This document shows, one piece after another, positions 8,576 to 16,591 of a stretch of DNA of 64,000 nucleotides. Below the pieces are notes generated by a model. That model searched no databases and was not told where the DNA came from. It saw only the letters and a list, made by a program, of their open reading frames with translations. The stretch is from Leucobacter sp. OH1287 (GTDB lineage: Bacteria > Actinomycetota > Actinomycetes > Actinomycetales > Microbacteriaceae), in contig NZ_RQYM01000007.1 in the NCBI RefSeq assembly GCF_003859945.1, positions 62,001-126,000 of the forward strand, in the 5' to 3' direction. Numbering within the stretch: the stretch's first letter is position 1; each line of letters opens with the position of its first letter. The position numbers were made by a program, and so were the translations under genes.

Positions 8576-8631
8576 AAAGCGCGACAGTAACGACTCGACA
8601 GAGTGTCGTACGTCGTTCGCTGCCGCGCTTT
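8576..8631 (-). terminator. Long hairpin between binding protein and permease
   Basis: AAAGCGCG (8576-8583) pairs with CGCGCTTT (8624-8631), with a further partly paired stem and an inner CGACA/TGTCG loop. It sits in the 145-base gap after the binding-protein gene. It probably acts as a partial terminator or 3' RNA stabiliser that gives more binding protein than permease, a known arrangement for ABC importers. Confidence 0.5.
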
Positions 8632-8644
8632 CTAGCGTTCGCTG

Positions 8645-9499
8645 TTACTCAACCGGCAGGACAGGTGCGTCCTTACCAGCAAGCCACTTCTCAACCAGTT
8701 TGTCGAGTGTACCGTTGTCGCGCAGCTTCTTAAGCGCCTCGTTAACCTCTGGGACAATCTTTGATCCCTTCGGCAGCACAAACGCGAACTCGTCACCGTC
8801 ATCAGCGCTGTCTGGCAGCTGACCGACGATCACACCGTCACCCTCAAGCTGTGCGTCACGCACGTAGAAAGCACCCGGCAGGTCGGTTACCATCGCGTCA
8901 ATGTTGCCGGCCTTCAGCGCAGCAACCACGTCAGCAACGTTGTTAAACACCAGCGGATCCTTGTCAGGGTTGATCTCACGCTTAACGTGATCGAGTGAGG
9001 TTGTGCCCGATGCAACACCGATCTGTGCGCTCTTCAGGTCTTTCACTGACTTGGCGTTTGCCGCATCAGTTCCCTTAGCGGCAACAACAGCCTGGGTGGT
9101 CTTGTAGTAGGGCTCTGAGAAGTCAACAGCCTGCTTACGCTCCTCGGTGATCGAGAACTGCTGAATGTTCAAATCCCACTTCTTCTCACCTGGAGCGATA
9201 GAACCGTCGAATGACTCACGCACCCAGACAACATCGCTGGCGCCGTAACCCATCTCATTCGCAACAGCAAAAGCAACCGCTGCCTCAAAGCCCTCGCCCT
9301 CCTCAGGCTCATCGTTGTAAACCCAAGGCTCGTAGGCAGGCTCGCTGGTTGCGATTGTCAGTTTCCCTGCGGTGATTGTGTTTGAGGTCTCTTCTGTTTT
9401 TGAGCTGTCAGATTCAGCGCTATTTGAGCATCCCGCGAGCACGAGTGTTGCCGCAGCCGCAGCCGCAAACACCGCGCTTAAACGTGAGAATTTTGCCAT
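8645..9499 (-). CDS. Amino-acid ABC transporter substrate-binding lipoprotein
   Basis: The 284-residue protein has a lipoprotein signal with lipobox LAGC at about residues 21-24, a Ser/Glu-rich linker, and a solute-binding fold type 3 domain (SBP_bac_3) including the YEPWVYND, GFEAAVAFAVANEMGY and QFSITEERKQAVDFSEPYY segments. It delivers polar amino acids to the permease encoded downstream. I chose the ATG at 9499 over an upstream start because GAAGGG precedes it and the signal peptide then begins MAKFSRLSAVFAA. A promoter-like TATTAT and an inverted repeat lie just upstream (9533-9563). Confidence 0.92.
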   Translation of the reverse strand: MAKFSRLSAVFAAAAAATLVLAGCSNSAESDSSKTEETSNTITAGKLTIATSEPAYEPWVYNDEPEEGEGFEAAVAFAVANEMGYGASDVVWVRESFDGSIAPGEKKWDLNIQQFSITEERKQAVDFSEPYYKTTQAVVAAKGTDAANAKSVKDLKSAQIGVASGTTSLDHVKREINPDKDPLVFNNVADVVAALKAGNIDAMVTDLPGAFYVRDAQLEGDGVIVGQLPDSADDGDEFAFVLPKGSKIVPEVNEALKKLRDNGTLDKLVEKWLAGKDAPVLPVE

Positions 9500-9532
9500 T
9501 ATTATGCCCTTCGTATGGGTTTCAACAAGAAC

Positions 9533-9563
9533 TGTTGCAAAACGCAACAACTATTCAATAATA
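9533..9563 (-). promoter_or_regulatory. Inverted repeat and -10 upstream of amino-acid importer
   Basis: TGTTGC (9533-9538) and GCAACA (9544-9549) form a perfect inverted repeat with a five-base spacer. A minus-strand TATTAT (9558-9563) places a likely transcription start beside it, so a repressor bound there would block the binding-protein gene. The regulator is unknown. Confidence 0.4.
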
Positions 9564-9601
9564 CGCGAAAACCGCGGTTTCACCACAGTCTTGCGAAACA
9601 A

Positions 9602-10882
9602 TCAGTAACATACTTGACCCGCGATTACGGTCTGTCGGCAGCGACCAGCTCCGTCCTCAACGAGGCACGCGAGGGCATCACGCGGATCCGCGCTCGGCAC
9701 CTCGAAGAAAGCGAGATCCGCCGCAGCACCCACCGCCAACTGGCCGATCCTGCCAAGACCCACCTGCAGACCCAGCGCCGTTGCACCGCCGAGTGTTGCG
9801 GCGTTAAACAGTTTCTGGTGCAGGTCAGTTTCGGTGTATCCCTGTCGAACCGCGATGCGGTATGCTGCGGCAACATCGGCGAGCATGTCGAGGGACGGTG
9901 AGGAGGACAGCGAGTCGGTTCCGACCGCGATCAGATTCCCCTCCCGCAGATAGGCGGAAACCGGTGCCTCATCCAGCCCAATAACCGCGTTTGATCGGGG
10001 GCAAAGCGCAACAGCGCTGCCCCTCGCGCGGAGGATTGCGCGGTCCTTCTCGTTGGCGTAAACACCGTGCGCGATGTGACACTCGGGCCCCAGCACGCCA
10101 AGGTGGTCAACGAACTGGATTGACGAGATCCCGTAACCAACCGGCAGGTGGTTGAAGCTCTCTGGCGCGTGATCCTCCCAGCCGTCAGTGTGCTCGTCAA
10201 GGCTCTGCTCCTCCTCCGATTCGGCGAGGTGAATGTGCAGGCGCAGGCCACGCTCGCGCGCAATATCGGGGATGTCGAGCAGCTGCTCGGTGTTGAGCGA
10301 GTAGGGGGCGTGCGGTGAAACACCGGCGCCCGGTTCTGCAGGCAGCTGTGCGAGCCGCTCCAGCAGTTCGTCACGGCGCTTTGCACCCCAGTCGGACTGG
10401 CCGTAAATCTCCCAGTAGGCGATACCCTTCAAGCCTGCGTCGTGCAGCGCGCTAACCGCGGCGGCGTCGGTTACAACATCGGCTGCTGCCGTCACACCGG
10501 CCGCTTTTGACAGCTTAGCGCCGTCAGCTGCGGCCGCAAACCAGTCGTGGCCGCCCGCGTCATACACCCGGTCAAAGGCGCGACCCCAGTCGTGAAAACC
10601 GTTAAACTGCCCCTGCCCAAGCTCAGCCATGTGCGTGTACTGCAGGTGCGTGTGCGCGTTCACAAGTCCCGGCGTTAGCGCACCAGCGAAGTGGGTTTCG
10701 GTGTATTTAATCCCCGCGTCTTGCAGGTGCCCGAGCAGCCACTTGCGGTCGCCACAGTGCAGGATCTTATCCCCCCGCACCGCAACCGCGCCGTCTTTTA
10801 GTCTCGGACTCGTCACCGGCAGCACAACATCGGCGCTATAAACCTGAACCGCGCTCGTTACTTGATTATCCTCGTTACCCAC
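9602..10882 (-). CDS. Amidohydrolase of the MTA/SAH deaminase (MtaD/TrzA) family
   Basis: This 426-residue metal-dependent hydrolase belongs to the ATZ/TRZ cytosine-deaminase-like group that includes 5'-methylthioadenosine/S-adenosylhomocysteine deaminase. Metal and catalytic residues are visible: His77 and His79 (NAHTHL), His218 and Glu221 (HIHLAES), His272 (AHGVYA), Asp323 (VGTDS), plus PHAPYS at 190-195. It should deaminate an adenine-type base to hypoxanthine. It starts 11 bases after the SAH-hydrolase homologue, so both are very likely made together, which favours SAH or its breakdown nucleosides as substrate. Aminofutalosine or guanine deaminase are alternatives that sequence alone does not exclude. 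Confidence 0.8.
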   Translation of the reverse strand: MGNEDNQVTSAVQVYSADVVLPVTSPRLKDGAVAVRGDKILHCGDRKWLLGHLQDAGIKYTETHFAGALTPGLVNAHTHLQYTHMAELGQGQFNGFHDWGRAFDRVYDAGGHDWFAAAADGAKLSKAAGVTAAADVVTDAAAVSALHDAGLKGIAYWEIYGQSDWGAKRRDELLERLAQLPAEPGAGVSPHAPYSLNTEQLLDIPDIARERGLRLHIHLAESEEEQSLDEHTDGWEDHAPESFNHLPVGYGISSIQFVDHLGVLGPECHIAHGVYANEKDRAILRARGSAVALCPRSNAVIGLDEAPVSAYLREGNLIAVGTDSLSSSPSLDMLADVAAAYRIAVRQGYTETDLHQKLFNAATLGGATALGLQVGLGRIGQLAVGAAADLAFFEVPSADPRDALACLVEDGAGRCRQTVIAGQVCY

Positions 10883-10893
10883 AGCAAACTATT

Positions 10894-12771
10894 CTAGTTT
10901 GTTTTTTTGTACCGGTGAACCCGCCAATGCTGCGCTGCTCCCCCGACACGCTCGGTCGCAGGCAGCTGCGGCAGACTGTAGCCGTAAACCCTCAGCGCCA
11001 TACTCGCAACCCGCTTCACCGCCGCGTCATTCACGGGGTAAACATCCGGCGGAAGGCTTTCACCGCCCGCGCCTTTCTTAACGGTCTCCGTCAGCTGGCT
11101 GAGCGCGGCAACCTGGGTTGCAAAACTCAAATCCATAACCTCTAACGGGTTTCCCTCCCCCGCTGTGTAGTTGATGCCGCCGCCGTCCGCGAGCAGGCGC
11201 AGCCCCGGGGCAACCGGCTGCGCGATCTCGCCGTCGATACCGCCCGCAACGCTCAGAAACGCACCCGGGCGCAGCAGCCCCTGATCGGCATGGCCCACCG
11301 TGTTCCACACCCCGGTTGCGCTGATCACCAGGTCTGCCCGGGGCAGTAGCTGGGCGGATCCGCCCACCGCAAACCCGTCAACAACCGCGCTCAGCGCCCG
11401 CACCGGGTCGGGTTCGATAACGCTGACGGTCAGCCCGAAACTGCGCGCCGCCCTCGCGCACCCCTGCCCAACCGGGCCGTAGCCGTAAACCACCGCCTGC
11501 CGAAGCTCCCGCACCGCGTCACAGCCGTGACTCTGAGCGATCTGGTCAAGCGTTGCAATCACGCAGCTCTCACCGGTTCCCACCCGGTTGTCGAACAGGG
11601 TTTTGGTTGCCGCATCATTCACCGCAATAACCGGCATCCTAAGCTCTCCGGCAGATGCCATCTCATTGAGCGGGCGGATCCCGCTGGTCGTCTCCTCAGC
11701 GGCTCCCCTGAGCGTCTGCAACGCGGCCTCAGCCTCGGTGTGCGCGAGCCGGATCAGGTGCGCACCGTCATCAACCAGCCAGTGCGGCTGCCAGGCGAGC
11801 GCCGCCGCAGCGTTATCGGCGTCAAGCTCGGGATCCGCCAGCTGCGCGTTATCGGTTGCCGCAAACACGTAAACACCCGCGTCCGCGAGCGCCGCCGCAA
11901 TCCCCGGATCGGTTTCAGACGCCGACGCAAAAACCGCGATCTTGGCACCTGTGTCACGCAGTTTCAGGGCGAGCGCCGCCGTTTTCGGTTCGAGCACTAG
12001 ACTAACCAGCACCCTGTCGCCGCTAATGGATCCCCGTTCGGCAAGCTCGCTAATCAGCCCCGCCGTCACGGGCATCCCCCGCGCCGCCCAGGCGATACGC
12101 GCTGCCGGGTCGGCGCTTCGCCACTGGGGGTTAGAGGATAGCAGCAGCGCGATGTTGCGGTTGTCTGCGGGGCTTCCGCCGCTGCCCTGCCCGCCAGCAA
12201 CCGGCAGGCTGAACTCTAGAACACCCGCTCGCTGCTGCTTCTGGGCGAGGAAGTCGCACAGCTCGGGAGCAAGCCGGTCGCGCAGCTCGGGAGCAAGCCG
12301 GTCGCGCAGCTCGGGAATAAACTGGTCGCCCAGGTCAGATTCGAGGCAGTCGCGCGTTTCCGCAGACGGCGCGAACACGCTGCCCACGGCGGTCACTCCG
12401 ACCAGCAGGGGCGGCAGCTGCGCGGGCGATGCGCCGAGCGCGGCGAGCGCCGCCGGGTCTTTTAGCAGTCGCAAAAGCGTTTGCTCGTCCGCGAATATAA
12501 AGTCGGGTGCCGCACCATCCCGGTGCGCACTGAGGTCTCCGTGGGTGGCGAGGGTGACGTGCGCGCCAAGGCCGCGCAGCGGCTGCGCGAGCGCCAAAAC
12601 CGCCTCAGTACCAGCAGCCCCGGCACCAGCAGCCTCAGCGCAAGCAACTCCACTGCCAGCATCAGCTCCCGCCTCGGCACCGACACTATCACCGCCGATG
12701 ACCAGCAGGGTGCGTGATCCCGCGAGCATTCGGTTTCCGGCTTTTGCGGCGGCGATTAAAACCTCAAACAA
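10894..12771 (-). CDS. Divergent S-adenosylhomocysteine hydrolase homologue
   Basis: The C-terminal two thirds of this 625-residue protein match SAH hydrolase in order: DDG (334-336), AEETTSG (358-364), VNDAATK (384-390), FDN (393-395), the NAD fold GYGPVGQG (430-437) and NYTAGEGNP (534-542). The catalytic Glu359, Lys390 and Asp394 equivalents are kept. By my hand alignment the adenine/ribose contacts His55, Thr57, Gln59 and His353 of the human enzyme read Arg, Met, Val and Asn here, and Cys195 reads Thr. The first 220 residues are Ala-rich, poorly conserved and carry a 24-bp tandem repeat. It is co-transcribed with an SAH/MTA-type deaminase, so it may cleave a deaminated substrate such as S-inosylhomocysteine (inference). 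Confidence 0.75.
   Translation of the reverse strand: MFEVLIAAAKAGNRMLAGSRTLLVIGGDSVGAEAGADAGSGVACAEAAGAGAAGTEAVLALAQPLRGLGAHVTLATHGDLSAHRDGAAPDFIFADEQTLLRLLKDPAALAALGASPAQLPPLLVGVTAVGSVFAPSAETRDCLESDLGDQFIPELRDRLAPELRDRLAPELCDFLAQKQQRAGVLEFSLPVAGGQGSGGSPADNRNIALLLSSNPQWRSADPAARIAWAARGMPVTAGLISELAERGSISGDRVLVSLVLEPKTAALALKLRDTGAKIAVFASASETDPGIAAALADAGVYVFAATDNAQLADPELDADNAAAALAWQPHWLVDDGAHLIRLAHTEAEAALQTLRGAAEETTSGIRPLNEMASAGELRMPVIAVNDAATKTLFDNRVGTGESCVIATLDQIAQSHGCDAVRELRQAVVYGYGPVGQGCARAARSFGLTVSVIEPDPVRALSAVVDGFAVGGSAQLLPRADLVISATGVWNTVGHADQGLLRPGAFLSVAGGIDGEIAQPVAPGLRLLADGGGINYTAGEGNPLEVMDLSFATQVAALSQLTETVKKGAGGESLPPDVYPVNDAAVKRVASMALRVYGYSLPQLPATERVGGAAQHWRVHRYKKTN
12256..12327. repeat. 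24-bp tandem repeat, three copies, in SAH-hydrolase homologue
   Basis: Three 24-base units start at 12256, 12280 and 12304. The first two differ at one base, the third at four. They encode ELRDRLAP-type octapeptides (about residues 154-171) in the non-conserved N-terminal part of the protein. The period keeps the reading frame. Confidence 0.9.
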
Positions 12772-12856
12772 CTAATACCCCAAACAACTAGATCGTCAGA
12801 CAACTGTGCACTCTGTTCCGCGAGCGTTTTCGGGCAGCCGGCAGTTACCCCGCCGG

Positions 12857-13513
12857 CTAGTCCTTGCTCTGTCTGCGCCCCCAAAATTTCTTTGTGGGGG
12901 TTTCGGTTTTGGGGCCGCGCTGCAGTTCGGCGAGGTCGTTAGCGATCAGGTCCTGGATCCGAGAATCCCGCTCCCGCTGATACTCCTCGCTGTTGCCGCC
13001 CGCGTAGTAGGGGTGGCTGGCTTTGTTCTTCAGTGACTCGGCGATCTCCTGCCAGGCGAGCTCGGTTGCTCGCGTCGCGGTTTTCACAACGTACTCGTCG
13101 TCCTCGATCCACCGCTCAAGCGCCGCCGAAACCCCCTCGTAAACCTCCTGCCGGTGTTTCAGGGTGTCATTGTCGCCGGTGCCGTAATCAGACTCTGACC
13201 ACTCGCTGCGGCCGGTGCGGCGGATCTCGGTGCGCATCCGCTCAATGTGTTCGGCGTCTGCCTCCCGCTCTGCGGACAGGTCAGCGAGCGCGTCACGCAC
13301 TTTCTGTTTAATCGCTTCCTCGTCATAGTTGACGTCGTGCGCGAGCGCGTTCATAATAATCTCGTTTTTAACGCTCATCCGCACGGCAACGTCAGCAACC
13401 AGCAGGCCCTGTTCAACAATCTCGGCGACGGGTGCTAACACTCGGGGTTGGCGTCTGCGGGCAGGGTTCTGACGCGCTGGTTGCCCACCAAAAAGACGCT
13501 TTAACCAACCCAT
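12857..13513 (-). CDS. Conserved hypothetical protein, soluble and helix-rich
   Basis: This 218-residue protein has no signal peptide or membrane helix. After a basic, Pro/Arg-rich start (residues 4-26) it is acidic and mostly predicted helical, with coiled-coil-like stretches around 70-110 and 125-170, and ends in a basic KKFWGRRQ tail. I recognise no catalytic motif and assign no function. It lies between a terminator after metS (13543) and the SAH-hydrolase homologue, same strand, 85 bases upstream of the latter, so it may be the first gene of that transcript. Confidence 0.7.
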   Translation of the reverse strand: MGWLKRLFGGQPARQNPARRRQPRVLAPVAEIVEQGLLVADVAVRMSVKNEIIMNALAHDVNYDEEAIKQKVRDALADLSAEREADAEHIERMRTEIRRTGRSEWSESDYGTGDNDTLKHRQEVYEGVSAALERWIEDDEYVVKTATRATELAWQEIAESLKNKASHPYYAGGNSEEYQRERDSRIQDLIANDLAELQRGPKTETPTKKFWGRRQSKD

Positions 13514-13542
13514 TTAACACCCCTCCCACTAAGCAATATACA

Positions 13543-13575
13543 CGTTAGTGCCGGGGTTTTCGCCCGGCACTAACG
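13543..13575 (-). terminator. Strong hairpin terminator after metP-metS
   Basis: A perfect 13-base stem CGTTAGTGCCGGG / CCCGGCACTAACG with a seven-base loop lies 35 bases after the metS stop on the minus strand. The following minus-strand sequence is only modestly T-rich (TGTATATT). It probably ends the metPS transcript before the hypothetical gene at 12857. Confidence 0.7.
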
Positions 13576-13609
13576 GTTTATTAAACGGATATTAACCTAG
13601 CTTACTAGA

Positions 13610-13750
13610 TCAGTGATCGTTGTTCTCGTATCCGCCCTCTGGATAGTAGTCCACCTCTGGTTTGCGCAGCAGAAAGACGGTGCTCGCTGCCAGGCCTCCC
13701 CAGACCAGACCGATAGAGATCAACAGGAATGCGATTGAGATGCCGGTCAC
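13610..13750 (-). CDS. metS: MetS, small subunit of methionine/alanine importer
   Basis: This 46-residue, one-helix membrane protein reads MTGISIAFLLISIGLVWGG, then a cytoplasmic tail with RKPEVDYYPEGG. That is the pattern of the MetS small subunits that partner MetP in corynebacteria and relatives. It starts with GTG, and the start overlaps the metP stop as GTGA (4 bases), with AAAGGAG upstream, so translation is coupled to metP. It is needed for Na+-driven methionine (and alanine) uptake by MetP in Corynebacterium glutamicum. The gene is short and easily missed. Confidence 0.9.
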   Translation of the reverse strand: MTGISIAFLLISIGLVWGGLAASTVFLLRKPEVDYYPEGGYENNDH

Positions 13751-15390
13751 TGTGCTACTCCTTTACTCTGTGCTGCGGCCTCTGACTGTGAGGCGGCGGC
13801 TTCTGCTGACGGTGCTTTGGCGGATCCGCTGCCCGCGATTGGACGCTGCCCCTCAACCGATGGCCACGGGGTGAGAGCGTGTGGATCACGACGCCACTTA
13901 AAGAACGACAGGGCGAACGCCACAACCAGCATCACCGCGACAACGCCCCAGCCTGCGACAGCAACAAACCATCCCGGATAATCTTCGTAACCATCTGTAA
14001 CCAGACCAATGAATGATTGGACAAACATGTACCCGATGACGATTGGCGCAAAGATGCCGGCAAAGAACCACCAGATTTTACCGATCTTAAAGGTTGAGAT
14101 AGCAGACATGTGGTTAGCGTACTCTTTGCCGCGACGGTTTACCCACAGCAGCAGCACCGAGGCGATAACCGCGGAGCTGACAACACCAACATTGTTGACG
14201 AAGTTGTCCATTGTATCGAGCACGAACAGACCACTGGTTGTGCCAAACAGCATAATCGAGATCGCCGCCAGTGGCAGACCGAACGCCCAGCTGGCAACCC
14301 CACGGTTCACCTGGAACTTGTCCTGTACTGCACCAAACACAACCTCGAGGATTGACAGCAGTGAGGTGAGAGCTGCAACCAGCAACGAACCGAAGAACAG
14401 AGCACCAAACAGCCACGGAATAGGCATCTGTGACACAATCGCCGGGAAAGTAACAAACGCCAGGCTCACGCCTTTAATGCCCTCAATCTCAGCGACAGTG
14501 ATCTGCTGCTGTGAGGCAAAGAAGCCGAGAGCCGCAAACACACCGATTCCGGCAAGGATCTCAAACGAGCTGTTCGCGAAAGCAACAACCAGGCCGGAGC
14601 TGGTCAGGTTGGAGCGGCGACGCTGGTATGAGCTGTAGGTGATCATAATGCCGAATGCGATCGACAGTGAGAAGAAGATCTGGCCGAAAGCCGCGATCCA
14701 CACGCTCGCGTCTGTCAGCACCTCAAAGTTCGGGGTGAACAGCGCGCCAATACCGTCGAACGCGCCAGGCAGGAACAGCGAGCCGATAACCAGCGCGAGG
14801 AAGCTGACAACCAGCACCGGCACACCGATCATGTTCGCGGTCTGCACGCCCTTAGCGACGCCGCGTGACATCAGGAAGAGCGCAACCAGCCAGAAAATAA
14901 CCAGCGGGATCAGAACAGCCGGAACAAAGTCGAGGCTGAAACCGGGCTCTGAAAGCTTCAGGTAGTCGCTGAAGAAGAAGGTGCCGGTTTCGCCGTCCTC
15001 GCTGCCCTCCCACGCAGAGTTGAACGAGAACACGAAGTAGCTTGCCGTCCAAGCAACAACCGCGGTGTAGTAGATTGCGATAAACACGCAGATCATCACC
15101 TGGAACCAACCGAGCACCTCACCCGGTTTACGGGCGGCGCGACGCAGTGAGAGCGGCGCGGATCCACGGAAGCGGTGACCCGTTGCCCAGTCAAGGAAGA
15201 GGATTGGAATACCGGCGCAGAACAGCGCAATCAGGTAGGGCACCATAAAGGCGCCGCCGCCATTCTCGTAGGCAACTCCCGGGAAACGCCAGATGTTACC
15301 CACACCAACTGCTGAACCAATCGCGGCAATAATAAAGCCCGACTGGGATGTCCACGCGCCGCGAGGCTTCGGCTGCGGTTGTTGTGTCAT
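13747..15390 (-). CDS. metP: MetP, Na+-dependent methionine/alanine transporter (NSS family)
   Basis: This is a 547-residue neurotransmitter:sodium symporter family protein with about 12 helices. The NSS signature is clear in helix 1: GFIIAAIGSAVGVGNIWRFP followed by YENGGGAFMVPYL. The adjacent metS gene supports methionine/alanine as substrate. I chose the ATG at 15390 (MTQQPQPKPRGAW) because it lies just after the upstream gene's stop at 15399 and an AGG precedes it; the longer reading would overlap that gene. The C-terminal tail is Ala/Ser/Gln-rich. Its fusion into a unit with a 3-hydroxyisobutyryl-CoA-hydrolase-like gene is unusual. Confidence 0.92.
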   Translation of the reverse strand: MTQQPQPKPRGAWTSQSGFIIAAIGSAVGVGNIWRFPGVAYENGGGAFMVPYLIALFCAGIPILFLDWATGHRFRGSAPLSLRRAARKPGEVLGWFQVMICVFIAIYYTAVVAWTASYFVFSFNSAWEGSEDGETGTFFFSDYLKLSEPGFSLDFVPAVLIPLVIFWLVALFLMSRGVAKGVQTANMIGVPVLVVSFLALVIGSLFLPGAFDGIGALFTPNFEVLTDASVWIAAFGQIFFSLSIAFGIMITYSSYQRRRSNLTSSGLVVAFANSSFEILAGIGVFAALGFFASQQQITVAEIEGIKGVSLAFVTFPAIVSQMPIPWLFGALFFGSLLVAALTSLLSILEVVFGAVQDKFQVNRGVASWAFGLPLAAISIMLFGTTSGLFVLDTMDNFVNNVGVVSSAVIASVLLLWVNRRGKEYANHMSAISTFKIGKIWWFFAGIFAPIVIGYMFVQSFIGLVTDGYEDYPGWFVAVAGWGVVAVMLVVAFALSFFKWRRDPHALTPWPSVEGQRPIAGSGSAKAPSAEAAASQSEAAAQSKGVAQ

Positions 15391-15398
15391 TGTTTTAC

Positions 15399-16487
15399 CT
15401 ATCGTTCGAATCTTGCTATCTGCTGACGCTGCAGCTGCTCGGTTTTCGCTGTTTGCCACTGGGGATCGCCGGTTTTTGTGATTAACCGAGCGGTGACGCC
15501 GGCCTGAAAGTCTGGGGTTTTTGCAAACAGATTAAACACCCGAAAATCCTCTGCCAACACAGCTTCAAGCGGTTGGGGGTTTCTACGCTGGACGGCTATA
15601 CGCTGTAACGTTACCGCTGCCGCGAGCGGGCTGGCCTGCGCTAGGTCTTGCGCAAAACGCGCCGCTCGTGGCTCTGCCCGCAACTCAGATTCGAGTTGTC
15701 TAAGCGCCACCTCTGGATATTCTACTGCTAAACCGCGCGGATCCGCACTATCTCCGAGCGCTTTTGTTAGCAGCGGATCCAACCACTCCAGCTCAGCAAG
15801 CAGCTGAGATTCGGGCTGCTTGGGGTTCGGGTGTGGATCCGCAGCCCGCCTGCTAAGCTCCCCCACCAGCTGATCGGGGTGCTCTGTCAGGTGCTTTCTT
15901 ACCTCCTCCGGGAGGAAATGGTCGGCAAATCCGAGGGCGAGCGCATCACCAGCTGTGATCGCGGTGCCGGTCACACCGAGCAGCTCACCGAGCTGCGACG
16001 GGGTGCGGGCAAGCAGCAGGGTGCCGCCAACGTCAGGGACGGAGCCGATCTTGGTTTCGGGCATTGCAAGCCTCAGCGTCTCCGTAACAAAACGCTTCCC
16101 CGCGTGACAGCCAACGCCGACACCGCCGCCCATTGTGATGCCGTGCATAACGGTGATAACAGCGGGGTTTTTCGCAACGGCGAGGTCCATCGCGTACTCC
16201 GCGGTTAAAAACTCAGCGGTCGCCTCCGGGCTGTCGCAGATCTGCCGGACATCGCCGCCCGCGCAAAAACCCCTGTCGCCCTCACCGTCGATCACAATCG
16301 CAGCGGTCGGATCCGCCCCAGCCGCCCCGGTAGCCCCGGCCAACTCGGCAGCCTCGGCAGCCGCGCTCGCCTCGGCAACCGCCCGCGCAATCTCCTGACA
16401 CATCGACAGCGTCAGAGCGTTAAGCTTCTCGGGGCGCGCCAGCGTGATCCGCGTGCCGCCCAAAATCTTTGTCACCGCGATACTCAC
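15399..16487 (-). CDS. 3-hydroxyisobutyryl-CoA hydrolase-like protein
   Basis: This 362-residue crotonase-superfamily protein has the HIBYL-CoA hydrolase layout (ECH_2). Features are GDRGFCAGGDVRQI (about 70-83), MGGGVGVGCHAGKRF, the diagnostic MPETKIGSVPDVGG segment, and a helical C-terminal extension absent from plain enoyl-CoA hydratases. In valine catabolism it would release 3-hydroxyisobutyrate from its CoA ester. An Ala/Gly-rich insertion around residues 40-58 interrupts the first part of the fold. It is followed 8 bases later by metP, so the two are probably co-transcribed. Other enoyl-CoA hydratase/isomerase roles are possible. Confidence 0.82.
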   Translation of the reverse strand: MSIAVTKILGGTRITLARPEKLNALTLSMCQEIARAVAEASAAAEAAELAGATGAAGADPTAAIVIDGEGDRGFCAGGDVRQICDSPEATAEFLTAEYAMDLAVAKNPAVITVMHGITMGGGVGVGCHAGKRFVTETLRLAMPETKIGSVPDVGGTLLLARTPSQLGELLGVTGTAITAGDALALGFADHFLPEEVRKHLTEHPDQLVGELSRRAADPHPNPKQPESQLLAELEWLDPLLTKALGDSADPRGLAVEYPEVALRQLESELRAEPRAARFAQDLAQASPLAAAVTLQRIAVQRRNPQPLEAVLAEDFRVFNLFAKTPDFQAGVTARLITKTGDPQWQTAKTEQLQRQQIARFER

Positions 16488-16548
16488 CTAAAACCCCCAA
16501 CCGTGGTTCTGCCGGAACTTTGTTTCTAACCAGGCTACTACTCGGTGT

Positions 16549-16572
16549 GGCTGGTTTGCCAGCCCTGTTTTT
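16549..16572 (+). terminator. Small hairpin with T-run in the divergent region
   Basis: GGCTGG (16549-16554), TTTG, CCAGCC (16559-16564) then CTGTTTTT. This is a short terminator-like hairpin on the plus strand, directly before the likely promoter of the DUF3097 gene. It could insulate that gene from upstream transcription. Stem is only six pairs. Confidence 0.35.
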
Positions 16573-16576
16573 CAGC

Positions 16577-16591
16577 TATGGTGCTTAATCA
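16577..16591 (+). promoter_or_regulatory. Candidate leaderless promoter for DUF3097 gene
   Basis: TATGGT at 16577-16582 ends eight bases before the ATG at 16591, with TTTGCC 16 bases upstream as a weak -35. No ribosome site precedes the ATG. Transcription starting at or next to the A of ATG would give a leaderless message, common in actinobacteria. Confidence 0.4.

Noticed and set aside
15391-15459. Longer MetP start
   Set aside because: It would overlap the end of the upstream gene and add a non-hydrophobic tail; the ATG at 15390 is better placed.
13750-16487. SAM or methionine riboswitch before metP
   Set aside because: metP starts only 8 bases after an upstream gene, leaving no leader, and no riboswitch fold was seen before that gene.
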